Shown: one piece after another, positions 12,058 through 23,154 of the stretch
Numbering within the stretch: position 1 is the first letter of the stretch
Layout: each line of letters begins with the position of its first letter
Source of the DNA: Balanoglossus misakiensis
Lineage: Eukaryota; Hemichordata
Direction: 5' to 3'
DNA length: 64,000 nucleotides
NCBI GenBank assembly: GCA_040954595.2
Contig: CM082577.2
Location: forward strand, 13,888,001-13,952,000
Position numbers and translations under genes: made by a program
Notes under the pieces: generated by a model
Databases searched by the model: none
Seen by the model: the letters and a program-made list of their open reading frames with translations, nothing else
What the model was told of the DNA's origin: nothing

Positions 12058-12500
12058 ATTCTCACACTCCTGGCAGCTGGGAGTGTGGGATTGAGAGTGT
12101 GGAATTAATAAAATGTCACACTCTCAAGCACCTGGGATCGTATTTCTCACATAAGTTGGGGATTTTTTGTCCCATACGAGCTGCGGCTTGTGTGGGACAA
12201 AATATCCCTGACGAATGTGAGAAATAGGATCCCACGCCGTTGATGTGTGACATTCTATTTCTCACACGACAAAAAATAGCCAAATTCGCATTAGAAACAT
12301 TGAATACTTGACTGTAAATGTCGTCTCGTACATTGTAGTTTTCTGTCAATGTATTACACTTCGCGCAATTGGATAACATTTATCACCTGTTACTACAAAA
12401 CCTTTTGTCATCCAATCAGCGCTCACGTCATATAGAGCTTTGGAGTGTGCGAGAGTTTGGGATAAATCGATCGCACACTCCCAGCAGCACTTGCACTTGT
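12058..12500. mobile_element. ORF-less relative of the Crypton element
   Basis: The left part matches the left hairpin of the element at 18363: a shared 'cacctgggatcgtatttctcaca', then 'agttggggattttttgtccca', then the return arm. The right part matches that element's right end: shared 'caattggat.atatt', 'tccaatcag.gctc.cgtca', then paired 'gtgtg...cacactcccagc' arms. The recombinase ORF is missing. The hairpins are more diverged than those of the larger element. It is a non-autonomous derivative, inserted in an intron of the + strand gene. Confidence 0.7.
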
Positions 12501-12865
12501 CAATGATACTGGGCCAATTTCAATGATATCTCACTCCACATTGGCAGTGAGTGTATCATGGTCACTGTGTGTGCATGGCAAGCCGTGAATTGAACATCTT
12601 ACTCAACTCATTTTTTGGGGTTAAATGAATATTTCCCCACGTCAAATACCTGCGATTACAATATGCCCTCTGTGTATGTACACTGTATGTACATGTATGC
12701 GTATTTATTTGTATATGTACAAGTATGTATGTGTGTAGGCAAGTAAGTGTGTGTTTTGGTTTGTGTCTATGTCTTTGTTCTCTACAAAGAACTTTAAATA
12801 TGTATAAGATCTGTATTTGGTATAGAGGTGCATTATCACTTATCAGGTATATTTTCTCTTTCCAG

Positions 12866-12940
12866 CTCTATGAGGTTTACCGGTACTGGTCGTTCTTGCT
12901 AATGATCGCAGTTGCTGTAGCAGTGGTGTGTTGTGTTTTT
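12866..12940 (+). CDS. Transmembrane exon, same gene
   Basis: The acceptor is ttctctttccag and the donor is gtaagt from 12941. The exon is 75 nt, phase 0-0. It encodes LYEVYRYWSFLLMIAVAVAV and then VCCVF. The hydrophobic run of about 18 residues after a YRYW boundary is a good single transmembrane helix with possible palmitoylated cysteines at the end. By exon order the basic segment precedes it and the coiled coil follows it, which suggests a membrane-anchored adaptor. The orientation in the membrane is not determined. Confidence 0.65.
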
Positions 12941-12959
12941 GTAAGTATAGGTACATTAA

Positions 12960-13040
12960 ATTGTTATGGCAATTTGTGTATGTATCTAATATATGTATGT
13001 ATGTTTGTGTATGTATGTATGCATGCATGCATGGAGGGAT
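12960..13040. repeat. TGTA/TGCA microsatellite
   Basis: Imperfect (GTAT)n, (GCAT)n and (GGAT)n tracts lie next to dispersed repeat family D. The same arrangement occurs at 59857-59915, so the microsatellite is part of the repeat's edge. Confidence 0.7.
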
Positions 13041-14180
13041 GGATGGATTTACGTCTGTATGTCCGTCCACATCAAAAACTTGACAACTGCTGCACATATC
13101 TCCTCGATATTTGGTGTGTAGATGCATGCTCTGCTGTGGGCAGGAATTTTTTCAAACAAAGTTGTCATTGCCAAAAAATATGCAAATTAGCTGGAAAATG
13201 TGAAATTGGTCAAAACTCAGAATCTCTACAACCACAGGTTAGATCGATTTGAAAATTGGTATGCATGTACCTCTAACAGTCCAGTTGTTTTGAGCTAATG
13301 AAATTTCCATTTTTACAGATTTTTTGTCTTATTTTATATTATTGGTAAACAACCTTTTTTTTGCAAGTGATCAGTGGACTTCCTTGAAATTTTGTATGAA
13401 GCTTCCTAGAGGTGATATGAGTTACCATAGCTTTGTTCGAATTGTTGAAAAATTTGTATACTTATAATTTTGGTGCTATTTTTGCAAATTTTGGTCAAAC
13501 ATTCTTTTCTCTAAAACCCTTTGTCAGACTGCTTTGAACTTTTGTAGGCATATTTATAGGGGTACCCAGGCAAGGTGTAATTTTTTTGATAAAATTTGTA
13601 TATTTGTGTTATTGGGGAAAGTTTTGAAAAATTTGTCAAAAATGGTTTTCTTTGAAACCACTTGTCAGATTGAAGTTAATATAGTTGAGTTGACAGTCCT
13701 ATGTGCTCATTGGTGAACCTACACATGTTCTTTCCCATGAAGTTGTTTTGCTGATTTGCATTCATGTGGGCCGCTAGAACTATTTCAACTTAGTTGCCAA
13801 AATGGCAGTGTTGGGCAACTCTAATAATTAAAAATGGCCACCGTACACCTCTAAAATTAATATATTGGTACCTAAAACAAGTTCAACTTGGTTGATATGG
13901 TAATACTAGACAACTCTTCTAATTTGCCTTTCAAAATGGCCGCCAAACACCTCCTGGATAATTTAACTTTGGCCTTCTTGTCCCACAATTATGTGTAAAA
14001 TTGTGTTGGCTTAAATGGCTTGTCAGATTGCTTTAAAATTTGATTTTTTTTTGTAATTTTCTTTGTTTTTGTCAGCAAATCTCCAAAACCATTTTTTGTG
14101 TTCCTCGGACAGTTAGGTTGGTGACTCTCTACTGAGAATGTACATTACATGTTTACATCACTTCATCAGCTGTTACACTG
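13040..14180 (+). repeat. Dispersed repeat family D, copy 1
   Basis: It starts with a block 'gtccgtccacatcaaaaacttga' and 'ctcgatatttggtgtgtagatg', nearly repeated at 59918-60240. Later segments ('ttgtcagattg.tttgaa.tt', 'ttgtaagtttctttgtttttg') recur at about 36470-36650 and 61450-62080. The copy has internal near-duplications and no intact ORF. It fills most of the intron before the exon at 14409. Confidence 0.6.
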
Positions 14181-14408
14181 TCTGAATGAATCTTGTGTGG
14201 TGCATCTGACTTTGACTGTACCTGTGTGCGAATGTTGGAGGCAGTCATCTTGGGCATGGCTGGACAGAATTTTGTGCAAGATGGCAGCCAGTACCTGACC
14301 CTTTCCTTTTAGCTGCAGCCAGCAGTGGATATGGGGGCAGGGGACAAGACTACTGGATGCATTTCTTCTATAGGCAAAATTTTAAACTTTCTTTTGCTTT
14401 TTCCTCAG

Positions 14409-14596
14409 GTTCTTCCCATGGGTCACCATGAACAAGACACTAAATTAATCGCAAATTGGCAATCACAGAAACAGATACTCCTAAAGCAACAGGAAGATTT
14501 ACACAATAAACTAGATTGGCTGGACCAACAACAGGAGCTCTTGAAGCATTTCACTGCGCTAGAAAACATATACATGAGCTTGCAGCAGGAGACAAG
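14409..14596 (+). CDS. Coiled-coil exon, same gene
   Basis: The acceptor is tttcctcag and the donor is gtaggt from 14597. The exon is 188 nt, entering in phase 0 and leaving after 2 nt (AG) of a split Ser codon. It encodes 62 residues including QKQILLKQQEDLHNKLDWLD, with Leu/Ile heptads and many Gln and Lys. This gives a strong coiled coil C-terminal of the transmembrane exon. The split codon joins the C that opens either version of the next exon. The function is unknown, and no family was recognised. Confidence 0.7.
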
Positions 14597-15083
14597 GTAG
14601 GTGTAAATAGCAATAGCCCCCCCCCCCCCCCAGCCCCCGGTATGTACACTCAAAAGGAACGACGTGGTCTCAGAGTTTTTGTGCCAACCAAAATTAAACA
14701 GTCTAATTATGTTGTAGCAATTTTGTCCACAGTCAAATTGTTAAAAGGAATTACAGCAGTGAACATGCGTTGAGTGCATCGACAGAGTTGCATCACCCAG
14801 GAAAATATGGATGAAGGCATCAAAATGCACCCAAACGACACCCCGGGTCTGACTGCAAATCGCCCCAACCAAAATTTGTATAAATTGTGTCCATATAAAT
14901 GAAAATTGGGTCCACCAAAATTGATTATAGTAGTCTGCAAATATTGTAGTAGTTCTGACCCGGAATTTGAATTGTTGTTGGCGTGTAGGGGCCAGCCAAT
15001 ACAGTCCACTGCATTTTCTCCTCATGAGTCTTGTGCGTACTATCAACTATCTCTAATGTTGTGCTGTCTTGGGTTTCTTTCAG

Positions 15084-15225
15084 CTGGGATGAGCTGCTCG
15101 GCTCAACAGAAGCCAGACAGAAATACCTTAACAATTTCCACCAGATGGAAGCAGTCTTATCAGATTTCTCACAGAAAGCACAAATTTTAAAAATGTGGCT
15201 GAAAAATCTTGATCCAGAACGCTGA
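15084..15225 (+). CDS. Terminal exon, copy 1, same gene
   Basis: The acceptor is gtttctttcag. The exon completes a Ser codon and reads WDELLGSTEARQKYLNNFHQ, continuing to LKNLDPER and TGA. It is helical and probably extends the coiled coil. Together with the earlier exons it gives about 195 visible residues. A second copy follows only 74 bp downstream (15299), with the same entry phase. Confidence 0.7.
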
Positions 15226-15298
15226 AAGGTATGGTGAATCTTGACCCCTGTGTGACCTTTACATCCTGCCACTTTGTTGGTATGATTTAACTATTCAG

Positions 15299-15445
15299 CT
15301 GGGATGAGCTGCGCGACTCGCAAGAAGCCAAGAACCGTTACCTACAGAAATTTTACCAGATGGAGGAGATCCTGAACACATTTGCTATGAAGACCAGACT
15401 TTTAAAACCTGGTTAAAAAATATTGCCATTGACCCGGAACGGTGA
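15299..15445 (+). pseudogene. Duplicated terminal exon, frameshifted
   Basis: The acceptor is ctattcag. It opens WDELRDSQEAKNRYLQKFYQ and is clearly homologous to the exon at 15084. Near 15398-15402 a one-base change shifts the frame, so the entry frame ends at TAA (KPG*). The original ending (WLKN..., DPER, TGA at 15445) survives in the shifted frame. If used, it would give an alternative, shorter C-terminus. More probably it is a decaying duplicate. It has diverged considerably from copy 1 and so is not very recent. Confidence 0.65.
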
Positions 15446-16580
15446 AATATATGATTTAACTATTTTGAGTTCAAACTCTGGATCAATCAACCTTACTTAC
15501 TGTAAATCATCCTAAAACAACATTTTTGAATATTGTCTTTGAGGATTGCGGAGCAATATAACGACCAAAAATAATGTGATCCATCTATAAATCACTCCAC
15601 AACCATATGCAGCTACTGATTTTTCGGTTTTAGCTACTTTACAGTTCCCAACACTAAGAAAGCATTTTTCCTGACTCCTGTGGTTTCAATGATGAATATT
15701 AGCCAGCATAATAATTATAGGTGGAGTTACACGACGTAACTGGACGCACAACCTGAGTTGCTCTGTGAGTTGCCTGATGACAGGGCAAACATTATCAGTT
15801 TGCCTCAAATAAACTTTGACATCTGCACTGCATATAATTAATTTATTTTCTGAACCGAGAACTAGCTGTAGACTCCGGAAAAATATTGGCGAAATTGTTT
15901 TTGACCAAAAATTGTCTGTATAAATACATAAGAAAACCAACTTCTTTCAGTCAGCCCTGGAACAGAGGATGTTATTGGTCATTACTGCAAGTTTCTGCTC
16001 ATTACTGTTCGCGACATATTTTACAAACACCCAGAAGTCAATTAGAATGGCACAAAATATCAAGTCCATGAAAATTGAGCCTGAATTGTTGTCATGTAGG
16101 CTGCATATACCGTAGTACAACTTGATGGACTCTTATAATTACATTACCTGGCCTGTGTACTGCAAAGACACTGCCTGGAGTTATAAAGGGTGTTTGATCG
16201 CAGAAGTTGTTTTTGTGTCACATGCAGTCGAAATTACTCCTCATTTCACTCCACCACCCATAGCTCATCACTTATTTTCCTGTGCAACATCTGTTTGCTT
16301 TTTTCAGATCCACCAGAAACTACCCGTAGTTGCACGATAGAGTCTCTCACAGCCCACGGTTCTCTACAAGGCTCTTCACTGACGCGACCTCAACCATTCA
16401 GCGAAGGAGAAGCCCCAATTATGGTGTTGTGTAGTGAACCTATGCCAGTGATGATCCTGATCTCATATGAAGCTACGGCTTGCCATGCGGTAGATTTGTA
16501 CATATTTTTTGTAAATTTAGTTTTATTTAAGTGTGCACATCTGCATTTTTGTTAGTTGTAGTTATAATATAGTTATTTAG
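15446..16580 (+). other. Probable 3' flank of the + strand gene
   Basis: No further certain exon was found. An acceptor-like 'tgcttttttcag' precedes IHQKLPVVAR and a stop at 16309-16341. This could be an untranslated or alternative last exon, but there is no supporting phase partner. Confidence 0.25.
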
Positions 16581-16632
16581 TTATTTCTGTTTGTTTGTTT
16601 GTTTGTTTGTTTGTTTGTTTGTTTGTTTGTGT
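16580..16632. repeat. (TTTG)n microsatellite
   Basis: About 11 uninterrupted units of GTTT. Confidence 0.9.
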
Positions 16633-16664
16633 GGTTGTTTGGTGTAACTGTGTGTGTCTTTCTC

Positions 16665-16880
16665 TCAAAGTGTAGGGTACCTCTATATAATACCACGGTC
16701 ACACTGATAAAAATTTCAAACGTTTCAGAGACACTATTTGCCTTTTGTAAACACAGAGCAGTAATCCTTCGAGTCCTTTGTGTCCACACACATTTAGTTT
16801 ATGTATAGGCGCTGAGGCTCGGGCCCCATAGACAATGGGTTGTGGAAAGGTGTTAATCCTTACATCAGGTCTGGTTGCCA
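16665..16880 (+). repeat. Dispersed repeat family A, copy 2
   Basis: It shares 'gagacactatttgcct..ggtaaacacagagca.taatcctt' and 'ctcgg.cccatagacaatgggtt' with copy 3 at 34905, and the latter block with copy 1 at 4874 in reverse. There is no ORF. Confidence 0.65.
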
Positions 16881-17329
16881 AAGCCATCTCAAAATTGATA
16901 ACCAGTGATTCAAATTGCCCATTTGACATCAAACCTTCAATATTCAGAAAAGATGTCAATTTTCTGTGATTTACAATTATTGTTTTCATAATGTACAGAA
17001 AAGTTTACATTGGATCACTTAATCATTCAGCCATTCATTTTCTTTGATTTTGAATATATCTAGTTTTGTTTACACTTCCCTGACTGGGTGCTTTACGATG
17101 AAATATTCACTTGACGTCAGGGGTACCATGTGCAGATGTCCTCTACCTAGCTTGGAGTAGGAAATCTTGAGCATTCAGAAAAGAAATTCTCTGCATTCAG
17201 AAATTTTTTTTCTCTGTCATTCAATTTTGATTATGAAAATATCTAATTTGCTTACACATGGTTCCATGACTGTGTGTTTTACGATACACGTTTTCATTGA
17301 TTTGTTTCACAATATAATCTAATGTGGCT

Positions 17330-17430
17330 GTTGGTCCATATTGGATGGTATTGTGACGTGTTGTTTGCAGTGAGGTTTGATACAGCTCCCAGCAGATGCC
17401 CCTTTGTGTGAATTTCTTCACGTCGTCGCC
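17330..17430 (+). repeat. Inverted partner of the repeat at 29620-29765
   Basis: 'ccatattggatggtattgtg' and 'gatacagctcccagcagatg' recur in reverse complement near 29690-29760. The pair is 12 kb apart. It is probably two copies of an unclassified repeat. Confidence 0.55.
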
Positions 17431-18360
17431 AATTTGTCACTTTTGTGGGTTATTTGTTTGGTGTTATGATTTCGCCCCTCTAACTGTCGATTCAGTAGAG
17501 ACAGTGTCATTGACAATGGATTGCCATACATAACTTGACGAGGAGAGTCCATGGAAAATCAGTTTTATTCAAGAACTAGAATAATTGGTGACTTGGAAGA
17601 CTAAATCTTAGAATTTGTAATAATAACTGTTGACCCTTTGATACAACGTGTCAGTTAAGAATTTGGAGTCGCTTACAGATATAAATTCAGAAAATGTGGA
17701 CCATGAAATTGAGAGTTTGTCCGTACAATGATTGGAAGTCTTTCATGTTCTAAACACATGCGCAAATTATAGAACATACGTAAGACAGTATGTTGTACGA
17801 CATCTTTGGAGAACATATAAACAGAGTATACTGCTTTGTATTGCCTTGTTAGCCTTTGTGTAAATTACCCTTGTGCTTCTTATACTTGTGTCAAACATTT
17901 TGCAACAGCCACACCCATAGTGGGTGTGTGGTTTGGGTGTCACTTCTTCTTTCATACTCCTATGGCCCATGTGTCCTGACTTCAATATTGCAGAATCTTG
18001 TCTTAGAAATGCGGGTTTATGAGTGGATCGAGCCATCGGCCCAGCTGTAATATAATATGCACCCTTGTTCACTTAGCATTGGTTTGAATTTGCAGATTAT
18101 AACTGCTGTCTTGAAATCTAGCAGTATTACTTGAGTGAGGTTAGCAGCATTGTGCTGAGCACACTTGTTCAGTAACTCTTAGAGTCTCATAAGTGAATTA
18201 TATTGCTCTGTAGTGGAATATTTCAGATTTCCCGCTCCAACAGAAAAAGAAGGTATTCAGACCATCACTATTTTTTCTGACTGAAGAGGTGAATGGCTGA
18301 TCTGTAACAGACATGCTCTATCACTCTGCAGACTTCTGCGCCTATGCTTCTGGGATTAAT
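17431..18360. other. Unassigned non-coding stretch
   Basis: No exon or transposon signature was recognised between the repeat fragment and the Crypton element. Confidence 0.4.
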
Positions 18361-18362
18361 AG

Positions 18363-18507
18363 AATCTCACACTCCCAAGGACCTGGGATCGTATTTCTCA
18401 CACGAGTTGGGGATTTTTTGTCCCACACGAGCCGCAGGCGAGTGCGGGACAAAAAATCCCCGACGAGTGTGAGAAATACGATCCCAGGTCCTTGGGAGTG
18501 TGAGATT
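18363..18507. repeat. Left-end palindrome of the Crypton element
   Basis: The arm 18363-18432 (AATCTCACACTCCCAAGGAC onward) pairs with 18437-18507. The only clear mismatches are in the CACGAGTTGG/CACTCGTCGG region. It reads as open in both strands, which produces spurious mirrored ORFs. Such a structure could extrude as a cruciform or mark a recombination site. Confidence 0.85.
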
Positions 18508-18864
18508 ATTTTTCTCACACGACCAGAAATTTGCGATATTAACGTTTTTATTTCCAATCGAAGAACAAAATCAATAAAATACCCACTGATCACTGCATGA
18601 ACGCTCATATATTGATCCGCCCCGCAAAACATAGTCCCCATTTCAACACAAGTATAACACCCATTCTACAAAACGTACTCATAACACATAAAATAGGTTA
18701 ATAAATATTTTAATTAACAATAACGTGTGCATCAAATAGATCGATGTCCATTGTACACTGAAAAGCAACCTGTGTCATTTCTCGAAATCGAAATTCTCAG
18801 AATAGATCGAGATAACAATAACAAAGTCAACGGTCACATTGTACTAAATGTACATGTAGGTATA

Positions 18865-20457
18865 CTACTGACTATTTTCACTTTCTGTGTCGGAATAAAT
18901 CACACACCTTCGTTTGCGTGGGGGTTCCTGAATGTTACAGGTAATATTGAATGTACCACCGGTTATAGTACATTTATCGAATAATGAAGAAGAGGTGGCA
19001 ACGTGAGAACTTGAGGAATTTTGTGTACATGACGTGGATATCTCGCTTGAACGGGATTGTTGAAGAGTCACGTAGGGTAATGCTGACGACGAGGGCTGAA
19101 CTACGCTGCTCGGGGGTTCACAACGAGATGTGTCTGTCAATATATGTGACATGGCATATTGCTGTTTATCAGATAACTTGCTGTAGTTATTGACTGACTG
19201 CACGTTTCTATGGGCACTTTTCTGCATTATATGCGTTGGTGGCACGTTGTTGTCGTTCAGTTTCTGGAGCAAGTATTTCCTGGCACTTGTATTGGTGATG
19301 CGTTTTCCGCGACCAGATAATCCACTCTCTTCGGCCATGTTTTTCATTATTTGGGCAATCGTATTCGGGCCCATTGCTTGACGCTTGAACCAAACTATAT
19401 CAGACGGCTTGGAATTTGTCCTGATGGCTAAGTAGAATGGAGTGTCTGGGCCCAGAAAATCAGCGTGTCGCTTTGATGCGTACAACTTGTAAAGAGAAAC
19501 GGGGCATTTGTTTTTGTCATTGACGAACGAATACATTTGTGGCTTTACAGGGCGGACATCGCTCACATTTTCGCCAGTTCTAGTCTTAGTCTGGTGCTCA
19601 GTTGTCATTTCAATGAATTCTCTGCCATCAGCATCTCGTTTAAGTTTAACATCGCCCCAACACAACGACCTATGTTCTTTAACTGCCCTCATTCCAAAAT
19701 GCAACATGTTGTTAAGCCAAAGTGTATTTATGACCGAATGAGGTGTATGGCCGCCGAGTTGCCCATCAGCATACAGCTTATTTACATCGTCATCAGTCAG
19801 GGTATCGGCTTTGAATGGTAGATTCCCCTTACCGTGTTTTCGGAGGTTTTTCTGTTTCGCTTTCAATTTTTCTCGTGAAGAGAAAAAATCGACACTTGTC
19901 ACCAACGATACTCCATATTTGGCCCAGCGGAGATGTCTTTCTAAACTACTAAACATCCCTTGTAGAGAGGATGGTTCGTAGTCAGAACCATCCTCCTTCC
20001 GAACAACACACAGAAAATTTCCAACGAAGGGGTCGAGCTCGCTCGGCGGAATATCAGAAATGTCGCGATGTTCGCCAAGTTCGGTCAGGTACTGTTTGAA
20101 TAGCGTTACATGATATTTAGTCTTTCGTACCGTGTCACTATTCTGCTGATCGTCTACGAAATGGTCAATATCGGTAGACGACAATGCAGCAAATCTAGAA
20201 TGTTTCGGGGTCGACGAACCTTCAGCTAATGGTACGGGCGGTGCCGCATCTGGCTCGAACTCAGCGGCGAGCTTCACTGCTGAAACCTCAACTTCAGCTC
20301 CAGACAAGACATCCATCAGGACAAACTGGCGATATGTTCCCAATGGCCTAATTATGCGGGATATCTGGAAAATACGGCCGTTTTTCGCGAGTCTGTCACC
20401 AACCACGTACACCATTATCCGAAGGTAACACAAATTGCACAACTGTCGTCTGCACAT
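18865..20457 (-). CDS. Crypton/DUF3504-type tyrosine recombinase
   Basis: A 530-residue intact ORF with an ATG start. The N-terminal half (about 105-200) looks like a SAM-like, core-binding helical domain. The catalytic domain (about 215-430) carries the tyrosine-recombinase series: Arg257 in FGMRAVKEH, Arg393 in NTSARKYL, His416 in KSAHRNVQ and the nucleophile candidate Tyr425 in VNNYSKLS. The first position of the usual H-x-x-R box is Asn/Thr rather than His, as often seen in eukaryotic relatives. This is the architecture of Crypton transposases and of the host proteins derived from them (DUF3504; KIAA1958/ZMYM-like). The C-terminus is Ser-rich and ends with a basic PPRKRRC, a possible nuclear signal. 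It would catalyse site-specific recombination through a 3'-phosphotyrosine link. No stop or frameshift was seen, so it may be active or domesticated. Confidence 0.85.
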   Translation of the reverse strand: MCRRQLCNLCYLRIMVYVVGDRLAKNGRIFQISRIIRPLGTYRQFVLMDVLSGAEVEVSAVKLAAEFEPDAAPPVPLAEGSSTPKHSRFAALSSTDIDHFVDDQQNSDTVRKTKYHVTLFKQYLTELGEHRDISDIPPSELDPFVGNFLCVVRKEDGSDYEPSSLQGMFSSLERHLRWAKYGVSLVTSVDFFSSREKLKAKQKNLRKHGKGNLPFKADTLTDDDVNKLYADGQLGGHTPHSVINTLWLNNMLHFGMRAVKEHRSLCWGDVKLKRDADGREFIEMTTEHQTKTRTGENVSDVRPVKPQMYSFVNDKNKCPVSLYKLYASKRHADFLGPDTPFYLAIRTNSKPSDIVWFKRQAMGPNTIAQIMKNMAEESGLSGRGKRITNTSARKYLLQKLNDNNVPPTHIMQKSAHRNVQSVNNYSKLSDKQQYAMSHILTDTSRCEPPSSVVQPSSSALPYVTLQQSRSSEISTSCTQNSSSSHVATSSSLFDKCTITGGTFNITCNIQEPPRKRRCVIYSDTESENSQ

Positions 20458-20669
20458 GACCTGATCACATTGTAGTTCCGGTTCGTGTACAACACGTCAC
20501 ACAATTGGATGATATTTGCTCGTTCTGAGGGGTACGAATATCGTTATCCAATCAGAGCTCGCGTCAGATAACAGGTGTCTGTGTGCGCATTAACACAGAG
20601 TGTGGGATCGATTTGATCCCACACTCTCTATCCCACACTCCCAGCGGCCATGAGTGTGAGAAACAGCTA

Positions 20670-22260
20670 TCTCACATATACCGTACCCCTATTCATTGGA
20701 GTCAAGTTTCTAGCATGCCGTTTGGGGATGCTGCGATCATGGATCACCACAGGGTTCCACCTGGAGAATAGTTAAACTTGGCATTGACAGCTCACAAGGC
20801 AGAAATGTGTACTACAAATGGATTTCTCATTGGGTACCCATTGGCTACCCATATGCGATGATGGCCCCTATACATTTAAGCAGTTGTTAGAAATCCTACT
20901 TCCTTGCTGTCATGGCATGCTATTCTTTCCACATTACAAACTCTCATTTTATATAACGTTATATACATGAACATGTGCCTGTACATATGGAGGTGCAGAC
21001 GTCAACACTTCCACCTGTGTTCGTTATAAGCTAGTATTACAGCCTCTGATCATTATAGTGATCAACTTCCTTGTGTCATTACTAATGGGACACACCATTT
21101 ACTGGTATTGTCATTGATATCTCTAATATTGTCAGCTCTGTCAAGTTATAGGCAGCTTCATCTTTCTGAGACCTCTGGTCATCTGAACTTGATGACAACC
21201 GTTCACCTAAATCGGCAAGTTTTAATGGGATCTTATAGTCATTCAGCATATCTCAGAGCCAAGAGTACCACACAGTCCCCATACCTAGGATTATCATAGT
21301 GCATGTTGACACATTCAATAGTCTATAATTAAGGATATCCTACCCAGTGACTTGACTCGTTATCTAGCAATTCGTCTGGTGGCCTTGAATCAAAACCAGT
21401 TCTTGGGTTTGATGACTGAGCTAACACCAAAACATATCACCAGAACGCCATTGCTATTCTGAATATTTCTCAGGCCAAATCTCTGAAGTGTAAAAAAAAC
21501 TTCCATCAAGGCTGTTCAGTGTTTCCTCAGCCAATTCATTCGCAGTTTGTAATCTGCCTGTTGAATATGTACATGTATGATATCAGTTTTTTTCTCTTTG
21601 CTATTGTATATGGTTCTTGGTGCGAGTTGAGATGGTATTAACAGCTGTGTCTTTTCTCTATTTGCGGAGGCCTCTCTGGCTGATTGGCTTATTTATGATG
21701 CACACAATTTGAAATAGTGTCATGGGAACCAAGAAAAATACTTCGCCAAGAGGATGGGTCAGGTCAGATCACCCTATTCCTGAAAACTACTTTGAGCTAG
21801 ACCATCAACTCATGCTTTCAACGTTCAGCTATATCTTATAGCAGGTGCCCAGATCCACATGTTTCTCACCATGTGATGAATATTTGTCCAGCCATGAATC
21901 ATTGCTCCTCAGGAATTATGAATAGTCAGGCCATTATAGCAAGAGTGTACCGTAGTGGAGAGTGTATTGTACTTCACCAAAGCATATACTGGAGATCATG
22001 CCAGCTGAGGTGGGTGGCATAATCACACCTGGAGATCAATTTGCTTTATGCAGTTTGTTAGACTCAGTTCTTTGTGAAATCACAAAGCCCTCCTACTTTG
22101 GGAGTACTGGATGCAGGCTATTAGTAAGTATGACACTGATGTCCACATGCATCTACATGCAGTGCTTGTGTTGTTGAGTACCTTCATTTGTATAGTAGAG
22201 CAGTGGATCTTGGAGCACCTATGAGGAACATAAGCTTAATACCCTTTCACATGTGCTGCC
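20670..22260. other. Unassigned non-coding stretch
   Basis: No coding exon was recognised. The last part (from about 21950) may already belong to the LINE relic that follows. Confidence 0.35.
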
Positions 22261-22289
22261 TGTGATGTATCCTGGATGTGAAATATCAA

Positions 22290-22760
22290 GACAAAGTTAC
22301 TAACACTACTATCCTGAAGAGAGCTGTACCTGGCACAGTCTGCTGAAGCAAGAGACACAATACACTGGCTTGGCACAACGTGCTCACATATGATGGGTGG
22401 ATCCTAAAAGACCTCCTGTATGGCGAACTGACACTTAGGACAAACAGACCAAAGCAGATCTGACAGTTACACCTCAGGGATGTTTGCAAAAGAGACACGA
22501 AGGCCCTGGACATCGACACAAACTCTTGGGAGTCTAAAGCTTCAGACGGAATGACCTGATGGAGACAAGTGGTTGGCCAGTTGGCCTCTCCAACATTGAA
22601 GAGACACTCGCCCAAACGTGCGAAGTCAAGAGACAGAGAAGGAAGGCATCAAGCCAGGCAAACAGATCCTTCTTAACCGTCTTCTGTTTGAAGTGTCAGA
22701 GAGACTGTCATTCTCACATTGGATTGACTAGTCACACATGAAGATGTTCCAGATCTAGAC
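22290..22760 (+). pseudogene. LINE 3'-end relic (RT C-terminus)
   Basis: Translating across stops and frameshifts on the + strand shows the classic tail of an animal LINE pol: LLYGEL, then LRDVCKRDTKALDIDTNSWE (about 22470-22535), then a CQRDCHSHIGLTSHT zinc-finger-like end (22696-22738). Several stops and frame changes make it dead. Only the last 150-160 codons remain. Confidence 0.75.
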
Positions 22761-23150
22761 CAGCATCCCAGCATGCAGATCCATATAGTCTCTCAAGACT
22801 GAAGGATGCCAATGCACCACATCCCATACTGTCTCCACACCTTTGGAACAGTTTAATCTTGTGGAACTCACACTGAAGGGAATGTATTGAGCACTTCACC
22901 AGCTAGCTCATACATCTGCATTGTGGAAATAATTTCTTAAGTTCTGTCTCACTTCAGAGAAGGGAAATTAACACAAAGGCTATTATTACGGACAACGTAA
23001 GTATACTGTTTTTAGGATAAAACTCTTCCATCAGTGTGAGTGATAGTTTCCAAAAGTCACACAACCCATGAATCAAGGTGTTACTAACTCACCTCATCTG
23101 ACTTTGAAACAGAAACAAAAGAAATGAAGAATAATATGAACAGATATGTA
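22761..23150. other. Unassigned, possibly LINE 3' UTR
   Basis: Directly after the LINE coding relic. No terminal repeat or poly-A end was identified. Confidence 0.25.
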
Positions 23151-23154
23151 CATG

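Larger units (their letters stand above)
18363..20665. mobile_element. Crypton-type tyrosine-recombinase transposon
   Basis: The element carries one recombinase ORF (18865-20457, minus) between two hairpin-forming ends. The left end is an almost perfect palindrome of about 145 bp (18363-18507, arms about 70 bp). The right end (20597-20661) holds AGAGTGTGGGATC facing GATCCCACACTCT (20597-20609, 20615-20627), followed by further 'cacactc...gagtgtg' pairs. Exact termini and any target duplication are not certain. An ORF-less relative lies at 12058-12500. Cryptons normally lack terminal inverted repeats, so these hairpins are notable. Confidence 0.7.

Noticed and set aside
12725-13252. 175-codon + strand open frame
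   Set aside because: It consists of microsatellite sequence on both sides of the real 75-nt TM exon (12866-12940). Only the exon is kept.
18313-18641. Mirrored open frames on both strands at the Crypton left end
   Set aside because: They come from the 145-bp palindrome, which is open in both directions.
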